Both the position numbers and the translations under genes were made by a program. A DNA stretch of 23,193 nt from Intoshia linei. Taxonomy: Eukaryota > Orthonectida > Rhopaluridae. Position 1 is the first letter of the stretch; each line of letters opens with the position of its first letter. The stretch covers positions 1 to 23,193 of the forward strand of contig LWCA01000567.1 in assembly GCA_001642005.1 (NCBI GenBank). Reading direction: 5' to 3'. Below the pieces are notes generated by a model. The model saw only the letters and a program-made list of their open reading frames with translations, made no database searches and was not told the origin of the DNA. Below are positions 11,905 through 21,195 of this stretch, in pieces.

Positions 11905-13144
11905 CCTCTATTTAACTATTTATTTGTCAAGTTTTCTTATATTATCAATAAGCCATATAACATCGGCTTCTTTGATACGAAATAATAATTTAAAATATAT
12001 TAACGCTGACTGTTAACCATAAAAAATAAAAATGTAATTTACAAATTGAATTTATTTAACTTTTAAATAATAAGAATCGACGTAGAGTTGTTTGATTAGA
12101 TTTTTTAAATTATAATGCATAACTAGAATCGTGGAGAGGGGTAGGGGCCATATGGTCCGGCATTCAATCACGAGAGCCTACTATTTTAATTTATCAATAG
12201 GTAATGTTAAAAAATTTCATTTTTTCGATTGACCAATGCGATTTTCAATTGTTATTTTTAATTTTTAAACACTAAAAAATTGATTAAATAATGTATAGGC
12301 GTCAATTTTGAAAATTTTTATCTGGACGCGCCTACTATTGACTCTCTACAGGCCTGTACATAACCTATAAAATTTGATAATTTTTTAATGATTAGGAAGA
12401 GGAAACAGTTTTTTACACCATATTATGGATTCACAACCCAGTATTAAAATTTAGTTCAAATTCAATAATTTTGAATTTTCGATTCCTGTACCTCTCTAAT
12501 AATTATGGTATTTTACATGTATGTCTTACTAGAACATTGTATAGTTAAAATTAAATGTAGAATTAAAAGATTTTAATCATATAAACGAGGTTACATCTGC
12601 AATTTTGTCATCATATTTATAAGAATTATTTAAAAAATAAACAATTGTATTTTTAATTGTGAATAAAAAACATTCAGTGGAGATTATTTTTTTAAATTTT
12701 TTTGGTAAATAGAAAAAAATTGCTACTGCTGCAACCAAGTGTAGCTTATATAGCTCAAATAAAAGGTATATTTCGATGGGTTCAATGTTAAAGTATGAAT
12801 GTATGTAAGAAAGCTCAAAAATTTTTTTAATTTCAGTTTTTTAACATAATAAATTTATTTCACTCTTGATTCTATTTCGACATTGTCACATTATTATTAG
12901 TTGAATAAAAACAATTGACCACTGTTTCCACCTGCTGTATTATTCATTGCCATAAAATATTTTTTATCTCAAATTGGATTTGAATATATTATGAATATCG
13001 ATATTATGCACGTCTACCCTTAAATTATGGACAATTACTACATTCTTATTGGATTATTTGCACTTTCATAGAATTAAAATTACATTTCAAGAAATCATGA
13101 AATATAAAAAATTAGTGTATATTAAAATTTAATATTGTATAATT
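11905..13144. other. Intergenic between the two SLC10 copies
   Basis: About 1.2 kb without a supported gene. A GC-richer patch at roughly 12125-12360 contains GCCTACTATT twice (about 12175 and 12340) and looks like a decayed repeat, not further classified. It should also hold the promoter of the 10671-11904 gene. Confidence 0.5.
13128..13133 (-). terminator. Possible polyadenylation signal ATTAAA of the upstream SLC10 copy
   Basis: TTTAAT on + reads ATTAAA on -, about 12 nt after the stop codon at 13145. It is a common variant signal, but short AT words are frequent here. Confidence 0.35.
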
Positions 13145-14454
13145 TTAGTCAATTAAAGAATTTCCTCGGCTAATTTTCCCTTGTATTAAAGTAATTCCGT
13201 GTTTTTTACGTTCTAGTTTTCTTCGGATTACTTTATTAGCGTTGTAAATTATTTCAAACAAAATAAGCGGAATTACAGTGACCACTGCTTGACAAGTAGT
13301 TATTGCAAATCCAGTTTTCATTTCCTTACCCGTGAATAAAGCAGTTATGACTATGAAAACAATTCCTACGTTTTGAATACTTGTTTCAATAGCAATAGTT
13401 ATCATTTGAGGGTATGCAAAGCAAAATATCTTGGAAATGAATGCACTAATGATAAAGCCACCCCACGGTACTAACATAGATTGATACCACATTTCCTTCG
13501 ATATATAAAAGAAAACATCGTAATTAACCACCAATCCTAAGGATGTTGCAATTAATACCGATACTCCAATGATTACTTTGAAGTAAACTAATAGCTTTGT
13601 AATCTTCTTTTCAAATTTCCATCTTATGGAAAAACCAAGAATTAAAGGTATGACTATGATTACCAATACTCCAATTAAATGTAGAAATGGTATTATATCT
13701 GTAATACTCGTGTCTTCGTATATCACAACGTATCTGCCCAATGTGTAAAACCACGCTGGCATGGCTCCTAAATTCTTATATTTTCATTATCATATACTAT
13801 ACCTAATGCAACAATTGTACTAATTGATGTCATCATAATTGATAAGGTAACATCACCATCCAGTAATGCTGTATGCATGTTGCTGGCTCCACCTCCAGGA
13901 CAACATCCCACCATAAAAATAGAAAAGGCAACAATTCCATTAAGATCAAACAGGTAAATTGTTCCAAAGGCAAGCTAAAAAAATTAAAGTTACATTAAAA
14001 TGCAAAAAACCATTGGCATAATGGTGAATTGACAAACTACGCAGACAATAGGACCTATGGGTTTTTTAGCATATTTTTTAAAAAGGTTTAAATCAAATTT
14101 AAACCCAAAAAGTAAATTTACAAAGAAAATAAAAATAATCATGAAAATTTGGAATCCTTTCAAGAGTTTTGATTCTGTAGAATTTTTATCCTCTACCGCA
14201 CCATTTAGAGAGTTAGAATATCCCAACATGTAAATTTCGTTTTTATTGAAAATGGATTTTTTTTGGTCCTTTTCCGGGTTTACACTATTATTGTATGTTG
14301 TTGAATGGTTTTTGATTTGGAAGGTTTGTTCTTTGATTGATATCGTTGTAGTTGATTCTTTTTTGGTTTGAATTGCTTCGGTAGACACATAATATAAAAA
14401 AAAATATATACATAATTTAATTTTAATCATATTTAATTGGAAATTAAATTTCAT
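13145..14454 (-). CDS. SLC10-family (bile acid/sodium symporter-like) protein, canonical copy
   Basis: Sodium-coupled organic-anion transporter family, membrane protein. Exons (minus strand): 14454-14011, 13974-13803, 13767-13145; introns 36 bp (phase 0) and 35 bp (phase 1). The joined frame gives 412 residues. It starts with a signal-peptide-like segment (alternative start Met9) and a luminal region of about 75 residues with NHS, NNS and NST glycosylation sites. Then come KKPIGPIVCVVCQFTIMPM (130-148), GCCPGGGASN (171-180), SIMMTSISTIVAL, GAMPAWFYTLG, VPWGGF and the sodium-site motif ETSIQN (333-338), followed by a basic C-terminal tail. The second exon is exactly 172 bp in both copies and intron phases match, so this and 10671-11904 arose by tandem duplication. 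The luminal N-terminus suggests the P3-like group (SLC10A3/A5 type); the substrate is unknown. Confidence 0.92.
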
Positions 14455-15427
14455 TTAATATTTATGAGATGCGGTACTAATTATCTTGAATCATTGTCCA
14501 TGTTCACACCTGTTGAACTTTGGTTTCTTTAAACTAAAATGTTTTAAACGTAAACAACTTGTTTCATTTAAAAATGAAAACAACAATTAAAAAGTTATAG
14601 GTTGACTAATCTATTGAGCAAAATAAAAACAATACATCTGCTTTGAGCATGTGTTCCTTTTAAAATACAATTTATTTTTTACATTTCTGATCTATATTGT
14701 AAACAATATGAACATTTTTAGATTGTGATTAATATGACTTTTTGTGAAATTTTGCCTTATATCTATGTAATCGACAATTAATAATGAAAAAAAATCAGTA
14801 CATATGTATTATTAAACCAGCTAATAATACATAATTATGACAGTATAATGTACATTGCATTGTCTATTAACCATGCCCCATAAACATTGAGAATATTGTA
14901 ACAGTTAGGTTTATATTTATATTTACATTGTTATGTTAATATTTACATTTTATAATTATATTAATATTTTATTAGATTATTAAATATGTTAATAAAGTTT
15001 AACAAGTTGATCCAAGTATTAATATATTAGGGTGGGGACCAAAAAGTTTAATTTAAAATTTTCCTAATTTTTATACCATTATTCTAACAATGTGTTAACT
15101 TACTGTTTCAGTTTCAAGTTTATAGCATGAACTTCATACTAGCTATTTTAAATATTTTTTCTATATATTGTTGATTCGACAACCTACTCAAGTGCGTCTT
15201 AGTAAATTTCATGTTTTTAACATTCTCATTCTGAATCTGAATATTTGATATCGTACACCAAATTATCAAACAAATAATTTCGACTTGTCAATATCTGGAC
15301 GTTTTATTTTTTGTTACTTTCCCCGTTTTACATTATATGATAGATTTTCGTCAGTTCATGGTGTTCTGTAAATGTAAAGTGTTGTTCGAAAGATGAGACT
15401 AGAATTTTAATTTTTAATTAATTTTAA
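14455..15427. other. Intergenic, AT-rich, no gene seen
   Basis: Upstream of the canonical SLC10 copy and downstream of nothing on +. It contains strongly AT-biased runs (about 14900-15000 with repeated ATGTTAATATTTACAT-like words). No ORF or RNA gene is supported. Confidence 0.5.
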
Positions 15428-15532
15428 TGCAGCCCACGACTAGTGAATTTCAACAGTGTAATATTATGTTAAAATTCCATACATGAGAAATAATTTGTAA
15501 TTTCTATCGTTAATGTAATACTATGGGCTGCA
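15428..15532. mobile_element. MITE-like 105-bp unit with 9-bp inverted ends
   Basis: Begins TGCAGCCCA (15428-15436) and ends TGGGCTGCA (15524-15532), exact reverse complements. It is followed at once by a second, longer relative starting TGCAGCC at 15538 that shares CACGACTAGTGAATTTCA, ACAGTGTAATA and ATAATTTGTAATTTCTAT. Size, termini and local repetition suggest a small non-autonomous element. No target duplication is clear and the superfamily is not assigned. Confidence 0.5.
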
Positions 15533-15537
15533 CTGTT

Positions 15538-15655
15538 TGCAGCCACGACTAGTGAATTTCAGTATGTAGTTTACACACTGAAATTCATAATTACAACAGT
15601 GTAATACCCATATCAAAATTCAATACATTAGACATAATTTGTAATTTCTATTGAC
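15538..15655. repeat. Diverged second copy of the GCAGCC unit, with hairpin
   Basis: Shares several blocks in the same order with 15428-15532 but has an insertion holding a perfect 11-bp inverted repeat, TGAATTTCAGT (15553-15563) and ACTGAAATTCA (15577-15587). The closing GGGCTGCA end is not found; another TGCAGCCC occurs at 15755-15762. Confidence 0.5.
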
Positions 15656-16437
15656 AATTTTAACGATACTGTCACTGAAGAGTTTGTGACATCGAAAAAC
15701 CATCGAATGGAATTTATATATAAATAAATTTTTTTAAATAATGCCTATTTTTTTTGCAGCCCGCCAATTATATTATCTATGAGCGTGCAATAAACAGAGT
15801 ACAATACCAATGAAATAGATCCTCATTCAAGTATATTGACGATAAAATAGTCAAGTATACAATTAATAAACTGAAAAATATATAAATACAAGTATATAGG
15901 AATAATAAACAATCGTTCATAATAAAATGTGTGATTTTTCAAAGTGAAAGATTGCCGGACTTTTTATCATTATATTAGAAAATAAAATTATAGATGTGAT
16001 TTATAAGATATTACTCATACTACACGGCCATGTATTTTATCAATTTCTAAAATTCAACTAAAAAGTTAACGTACCGATTTGGACATCTTTAATTAAGATG
16101 AACTTATCTGAGTTTGTTTCGGCCAATCGTTACAACTACAAAATGTGTTACATTATAAACGTTTCTGATTTAAATAAAATTTTAAATTTAATGTTTTTGA
16201 TGAAAATAAATTCTAATGCACGATGTAATTGTGTAGTTTATATGTGGCTACACTCATAAAAAAGGTTAAAAGCAACATGTGTCGTTGCTAAAAGCGTAGC
16301 ACTTTTTGACTAACTCCGTCGCTATTGTATATAATTATGGATAAATATTTTATCAGTTTAAAATGGAGTTTATAATTTTCCATAGATACAACTTTATTGT
16401 GCTGTGATAAATTGTAAACATTGTGAATTTCAATATT
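15656..16437. other. Intergenic upstream of SNRPC
   Basis: No gene seen. It must contain the SNRPC promoter. A short inverted repeat AGCAAC...GTTGCT lies near 16272-16290. No TATA box or initiator can be assigned with any confidence in such AT-rich sequence. Confidence 0.45.
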
Positions 16438-17108
16438 ATGCCAAAGTTTTAAAAAAATCATTAATTTATAAATTATATTTAGATATTATTGCGACTATTG
16501 TAGCACTCACCTAACTCACGACTCGGTATTAAAATATTTACTTGTATAATTTAAATTAGAGGTCTGTACGACGAACTCACAACACTGGAAGAAAACATTG
16601 CGATAATGTAAGAGAGTATTACCGCAGATGGTTTGATTCGAGAATTCAAGAAATGATTGATAGAACAAGTAAATATATTTTTACTTTTTTTTATATTATT
16701 TAGCGGCCGTTTACGAATCTAATATTGCTGTTCAAAACAGTACATATGTGCCCCCAGGAGGATTTATGCGTAATTTTATTTTTTTAATTTATATAAAATC
16801 ACTTAATTACTATCGACTGATACATGACTTTAAAAGATTTATTTGTAAATGTTTTACATATATCACATATTTTTATTTTTTAAAACTTGTATTTTAGCTC
16901 CACCTTTCATGCCTCCAAGTATGCCAAATAATCAGTTACCGCCAGCACTGAGCAACCAAATTCCCCCTTCAGGTAAAAATAGCACAACTTGTATAATTGA
17001 TTTGTAGGTCCTCCAAATTTGAACGCTCCGCCTCCAATATTTAATACAATGCCGGTTAATTTGTGTGTACCTCCGCCAATCGCAAACCCAAATGGACCGA
17101 CAAAATAG
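16438..17108 (+). CDS. SNRPC: U1 small nuclear ribonucleoprotein C (U1-C)
   Basis: U1 snRNP subunit that stabilises pairing of U1 snRNA with the 5' splice site in the nucleus. Six exons: 16438-16445, 16483-16525, 16560-16668, 16704-16769, 16898-16972, 17008-17108; introns 37, 34, 35, 128 and 35 bp. The joined frame gives 133 residues. The N-terminus, [20 protein letters not shown], then RRTHNTGRKH and NVREYYRRWF, matches the U1-C zinc finger with ligands Cys6, Cys9, His24 and His30. IDRTTAVYE aligns with the conserved IDKTTAAF. The rest is the usual Pro/Met-rich tail (VPPGGFM, PPPFMPPSMP, APPPIFN) ending NPNGPTK. It is shorter than the human protein (159), from a reduced tail. The first coding exon is an 8-nt micro-exon. 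The stop lies 8 bp from the stop of the convergent TBC1D20 gene. Identification is secure; exon joins are inferred. Confidence 0.95.
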
Positions 17109-17116
17109 ATGAATAT

Positions 17117-18373
17117 TTATTTATATTTATAATTATATAATATGCTTGTCATAATAGAACCTAGAACTAATACAGCTATTATCAAATATTTTGTATTTAT
17201 GCTTTGTGGGTTATTCTGTTCAATTATTTTACTAATTTCTTCACAATTTGGCGAAAACGGTAACTTTGTGTCGTATCTACAAATTTTAAATTTAAAAAAT
17301 TAATATTTACCCCAAAATTTGAACAAGGCTTTTATTTTTGGTCAACATTACTGTCGGAGGGTACATATGATACAGTTGAGATGCCTGACATGTTATTCGG
17401 GATTGATCAGCAATTAATGGTAAATTCTGTATCTTCATTGATATTTCTCCAGTGTCGAGAGTAGAACTTAAGATTGAACTGGAGGAGTCGTTTATTATCT
17501 AAATCTAGTAAAACTTGCAAATTGAAAAATTACCACGGAAGATAAATAAACCGGAAACAGTACTGGTGATGCTATACAAATATCATAATATCGTATGGCT
17601 TTGTCGTAATCTTTAATTATATGCAGGAACCAAGTTAAAAGCCAACTAAGAATAATGATACCGTCAACCGAAGCTCTAATATTTTTTAAAATAAATTTCG
17701 AAAACATTACGCTTCTAGATGAGATTCTAATTTAGGATTTAGTATCTTTATTAAGGGCAATAAATAGTCTATGATACATAAACTTTTTCCAAAATTATTG
17801 GTGGTATAGTATCTAATAAGTTATTAATGAGCATCATAATAAAAGTATACAATAGGTGCCTATTAGTTAATTCATCCATTACCAATATTGACAGTTCAAA
17901 TCCTACTGTAAGCATAACTGTTAAGCACACTTCGTGAAAGCCCTATAAAAACAGTTTATCCTAGTTATATTTTATTGTAGTTATTACTTGATAATATTTT
18001 TTTGGACTTTGTAATAATAACTCCATTACCACTATTTTCAATTTTGATTTGATATCCTCCTTCTCTTCGTCGTCAACTTGAAAGTTATTCATTAAAACTA
18101 ATTATAAATACCGTTTGGTATGAGATATGTTATTCTATCTATATCGACTGTTACAATTTTATAAAACTCGTTTTTGCGGTATTCAAAGTCTAATAATTTA
18201 ATTAATCACAATGAACTAAAATTCTTACCAGTGCTAAGTTTAACACGTTTATTTTCTACTTTTAAAATTTTGCTCCATATAAATTTCCTATTATCTTTGT
18301 TTATTTTTATTTTGTGATATCCAAAACAGATATTCCTACAGTCTTCAATAGTTAGTTGATCGATTTTATCCAT
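17117..18373 (-). CDS. TBC1D20: TBC1 domain family member 20-like Rab GTPase-activating protein
   Basis: GAP for Rab1-type GTPases at the ER, by family knowledge. Eight exons (minus strand): 18373-18229, 18189-18112, 18076-17988, 17942-17851, 17812-17711, 17675-17534, 17498-17311, 17276-17117; introns 39, 35, 45, 38, 35, 35 and 34 bp. The frame closes at 331 residues (human about 403). Both catalytic fingers are present: VTVDIDR (Arg67) and YYQGFHE (Gln104, split exactly by intron 3). Further matches to TBC1D20 are DYLLPLIKILNPKL, GIIILSWLLTWFLH, RYYDICIASPVLFPVYLSS and QASQLYHMYPP. A C-terminal membrane anchor (about 309-326, YLIIAVLVLGSIMTSILY) fits the ER tail anchor. Its 3' untranslated region must overlap SNRPC antisense: an ATTAAA on - lies at 17040-17045, inside the SNRPC last exon. 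Confidence 0.93.
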
Positions 18374-19117
18374 TTTCTATTACTTGTATATTGAAATACG
18401 ATAATTTAGTGTCTTAATAAACTATGTTAACATGACATCGATATAGCCTTGAAAATGGAATTTTTCGATGATTACCCTTGTATCATCAATGTTATAAATA
18501 AATAATTTTTCAAAAATAAGTCTACAAATAGTGTATAATTGTATCAAATGAATACATGGATATATTTTTTGGAAAATACTACAGTAAACTCTCGAAAAGT
18601 GATCACTTTTCCCATTAATATCACTATGGTTACGGTATTAATTAAACTAAATATTTTATATAAAATGGACGAAATATATGGCGATAAATTAATCCAAGAA
18701 TATTATTTATAAGCGACTTTGAAAATATTTTAGAAATAAGATTGTAATATTTTGGTCCTTGAAGGTCTTTAATATTCGGCAAAATTTATTTCAAATAATT
18801 TCAAGAAAAAAAAAAAATTTTTTTAATTGAATGTTAAATTTTAATACACAACTATAAATTAATTTATTACAACCACAACAACTAAACTCATACAACACTA
18901 CAGTACATTTATTAAACATTGACATCATAGCCAAAAATTTGGACTTAATAGTTGTTATTTGACACACAAAATACTTGAATGACATGAAAAATGATAATTT
19001 TTTGGGTACGGTTGTTTCTATTTGATATTTAGTGGTCACTTTTAGAATCAAAATTAATTTACATTAGTATAGTTTTGTTATAACATCTAAATAAGAGGTA
19101 CTTTTGAGCGTCTACTA
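18374..19117. other. Intergenic upstream of TBC1D20
   Basis: No gene seen. The 86-residue minus-strand ORF at 18791-19051 is unrecognised and unsupported. CAGTAAACTCTCG at 18581-18593 runs into a perfect 16-bp palindrome AAAAGTGATCACTTTT (18595-18610); such CAGT-starting ends resemble termini of pogo/Tigger-like elements, but no partner end was found. Confidence 0.5.
18595..18610. repeat. Perfect 16-bp palindrome AAAAGTGATCACTTTT
   Basis: Reads the same on both strands, centred on the GATC at 18601-18604. It lies about 220 bp upstream of the TBC1D20 start and directly after a transposon-end-like CAGTAAACTCTCG. Either a relic of an inverted terminal structure or a dimeric protein-binding site. 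Confidence 0.7.
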
Positions 19118-19770
19118 CAGTGATTCTCAACATGGCCCACAGAAAAATTTTGGTAGTTCTCATAGAGCTTTAATATATTATTTAAAATTTTTATTATCGC
19201 TATTAAACTGTTATATTATGTGACTATAATATACTTTGTGATGATAAATTCACATGTAAAAAATCTTTCTATTTCATACTGAGGTAAATTGAATTTTTCA
19301 GGGTAATATTCGGAGAAGGCTTGTAATTTTATGGATGGCTCATTTAGAAAAAACAATCCTTGAAACCATAATTATTTTACAAAATTTAAAAAATATAAAT
19401 ATATACGTAATGTCAAAAATTTTCTATCTTGGAATTTGGCTACCGAGGTACAATAAGATTGCAATCAATATTTTGTGTTAATTACACTGTAGTAAACACC
19501 AAGAATAAGGCATTGACCAAAATATATTTTGTATAAATGTAAATTTAGTTTAACGTTTTTTTTTGTTTAACTCAATTTACTTTTTTATTCAACGTTTTAC
19601 AACGTTAATATAAATATATAACTATTGAAATTAAAGTAAGTATATTCGTTAATATAAAATTTCTTTTGCTAATCGGCATTTTGGAAACGCTTATTTATGG
19701 TGGATTCAAAACCTTTTAAAATGAAATATGGTCCATAGCGAAAAAAAGGTAGAGAAACACTGGTCTACTG
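19110..19770. mobile_element. Non-autonomous hAT-like DNA transposon with 8-bp target duplication
   Basis: The element body is 19118-19762 (645 bp). The left end CAGTGATTCTCAAC and the right end read inward on the other strand, CAGTGTTTCTCTAC, agree at 12 of 14 positions and fit the CAGTG termini of the hAT superfamily. It is flanked by GTCTACTA (19110-19117) and GTCTACTG (19763-19770), 7 of 8 identical, the duplication length expected for hAT insertion. There is no transposase reading frame inside, so it is a deletion derivative or MITE. It sits between the 3' end of MRPL28 and the TBC1D20 promoter. One mismatch in the duplication suggests it is not very recent. Confidence 0.8.
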
Positions 19771-19857
19771 TATTGACAATTATAAACAGAGCGAGAAGTT
19801 ATCAGAACATTGTACAGAAAAACTAATGTTAATTTTGATACTAAAACATAAAATCGT

Positions 19858-19863
19858 TTTATT
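19858..19863 (-). terminator. AATAAA overlapping the MRPL28 stop codon
   Basis: On the minus strand the gene ends ...CAT CAA TAA AAC, so the canonical AATAAA includes the TAA stop itself. If used, the 3' untranslated region would be only about 10-30 nt. Confidence 0.45.
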
Positions 19864-20679
19864 GATGTCTTACAAAACTTTTGGAATATATGTATTTGGT
19901 TGGTATTCCTCTCGAGGTATGATTCATTAATTCTATATATCTTTGTCTTTTCTCTGCTTCGTATAAAGTTAAACCTAGCCAGTCTATTTCATTTTTCGGA
20001 ATAAGATATTTATTAAATTTGGATAAAATTTCGTTACTACAATCCTTTTCATATAATTTACGCATAAACCGACGTTTAAGCATCATTCCTAACATTGAAC
20101 CAATTTTTGATTCAGAAGACTTCATAATGTAACCATCAATACCATAACATTGATCAATTGCTTCATAAGCCGTTTCAGTGGTCACAATTGTAAGCCAAAC
20201 ATTCAATATTTCAGAATATAAATAATTCCTTTCCAAATTAGGTCTCAAAAATCTAGGCTGTCTGTCAGTTTCGAATTTAGTTTCTTTAACAAAATAAACG
20301 ACTCTTTCAAGGTCCCATAATGATTTATCGGCAATAGAAGGTAAATACGTTTTAGGTGGGTTTCTATTTAAAACTTTTGGTAAGCCAAATTGATCGTAAA
20401 CAAAATAATCTTTTGGAGGTTCATAATGAATTGTCGTTTTCAATAATAAATTATCATCTTGAAATTTTTCAATATATCGTGATTTATAAAACTCTGGTAA
20501 TCTACTCAAAACACCTATATTATGTGGCCAAATTCCTCTCAAAAGTAGTGATTCTTTGCTACATTCCAAGCTTGACTTTCCATTTATTGAAGTTTTGTTG
20601 ATATTCCCAAGAGCTAAAGCACTACATACAAAAAAATTTAAAAACAATTACCACTTTTAATCACATTTTTTGCACTCAT
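19859..20679 (-). CDS. MRPL28: Mitochondrial large-subunit ribosomal protein bL28m
   Basis: Component of the mitochondrial large ribosomal subunit. Exon 1 is 20679-20652 (minus strand), then a 38-bp phase-1 intron (20651-20614), then exon 2 20613-19859. The joined frame gives 260 residues, close to the usual family length of about 256. Matches to bL28m include GVLSRLPEFYKSRY, RPNLERNYLYSEILN, TIVTTETAYEAID, CYGIDGYIMK, GMMLKRRFMRKL and IPKNEIDWLGLTLYEAEKRQR. The new N-terminus, MSAKNVIKSALGNINKTS, is basic, lacks acid residues and fits a mitochondrial targeting peptide. The longest uninterrupted frame starts at 20647, but that ATG lies inside the intron, so it is not the true start. The ATG at 20679 has the favourable context TCAAAATGAG. 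Confidence 0.93.
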
Positions 20680-20981
20680 TTTGACAAAGTTTTGTTCTTT
20701 TTGTTTTTAAATTTATTTTAGGTTAGAATAGAAATTAAATTTGGCTTCAGAAATTCAGCAGTGATCAATTAACATTTATTTTCAATGAGTTATAAAATAT
20801 TAATATATTTCTTTAAATTCAAATGTTATGAATCAATGTATAGACCTTAATTTAAGGTCCTTTAAGGCTTAAAATTACAGTTGATATATTTTTTTCACGT
20901 CTTCACATTCGAAAATTTCCAATTAATCGTAATATTGAAAATGTTACCAACTGCGAATATAAAAAATAATTTCAAACTATT

Positions 20982-21194
20982 TTGGCTTGCAGCACTCTAC
21001 ATTGTAGTACGATATTAAATCTAATGTTCTTACCCTTTGGAAGCAGAACCTATGCAATGGAATTTTTTTGCAAACCCACTTCATTTATAAAAATTGACAA
21101 CCCATTAAATGTCGTTCTACAAATATTTACACTCAGTTTTGAACTTGTAGGGTTTTTTCAGATATATAGAAATTTAGCCCTTAAAATCCAATAA
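20982..21194 (+). CDS. Unassigned short ORF, possible membrane-protein remnant
   Basis: Open frame of 70 codons. The likeliest internal start is ATG 21024 (56 residues). From about 21039 its composition looks coding and less AT-rich than its surroundings, with KIDNPLNVVLQIFTLSFELV as a potential membrane segment. The pattern PxxVxLxxFxLxF and the preceding FIK weakly recall the C-terminal span of sideroflexins, but the roughly 250 residues that should precede it are absent and there is little room for them before the divergent MRPL28 start. The TAA stop lies inside AATAAA (21190-21195), the same arrangement as in MRPL28. An upstream ATG at 20941 opens a 22-residue frame that I could not splice in phase to this one. 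It could be a small gene, a pseudogene fragment or chance. Confidence 0.3.
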   Translation: MACSTLHCSTILNLMFLPFGSRTYAMEFFCKPTSFIKIDNPLNVVLQIFTLSFELVGFFQIYRNLALKIQ

Positions 21195-21195
21195 A
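21190..21195 (+). terminator. AATAAA overlapping the stop of the 20982-21194 ORF
   Basis: CCAATAAAT: the in-frame TAA at 21192-21194 is embedded in a canonical signal. It supports a transcript ending here, but the word is common at this base composition. Confidence 0.3.

Noticed and set aside
17499-17533. Reading through TBC1D20 exon 6 to VVIFQFASFTRFR
   Set aside because: Treating 17499-17533 as a 35-bp phase-0 intron leads into SSSSILSSTLDTG and the conserved QASQLYHMYPP block; reading through hits a stop.
17495-17707. 70-residue minus-strand ORF as a gene of its own
   Set aside because: Its central part is exon 6 of TBC1D20; both its start and its end lie in flanking introns.
17711-17942. 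A frameshift in TBC1D20 between RHLLY and the next conserved block
   Set aside because: A 38-bp phase-2 intron (17813-17850) joins CTATT to ATACTATACC and restores a gap-free alignment, so no frameshift is needed.
18791-19051. 86-residue minus-strand ORF
   Set aside because: No family, ends in a Lys/Phe homopolymer-derived stretch, no supporting splice sites.
20356-20601. 81-residue plus-strand ORF
   Set aside because: Antisense shadow of the MRPL28 coding exon.
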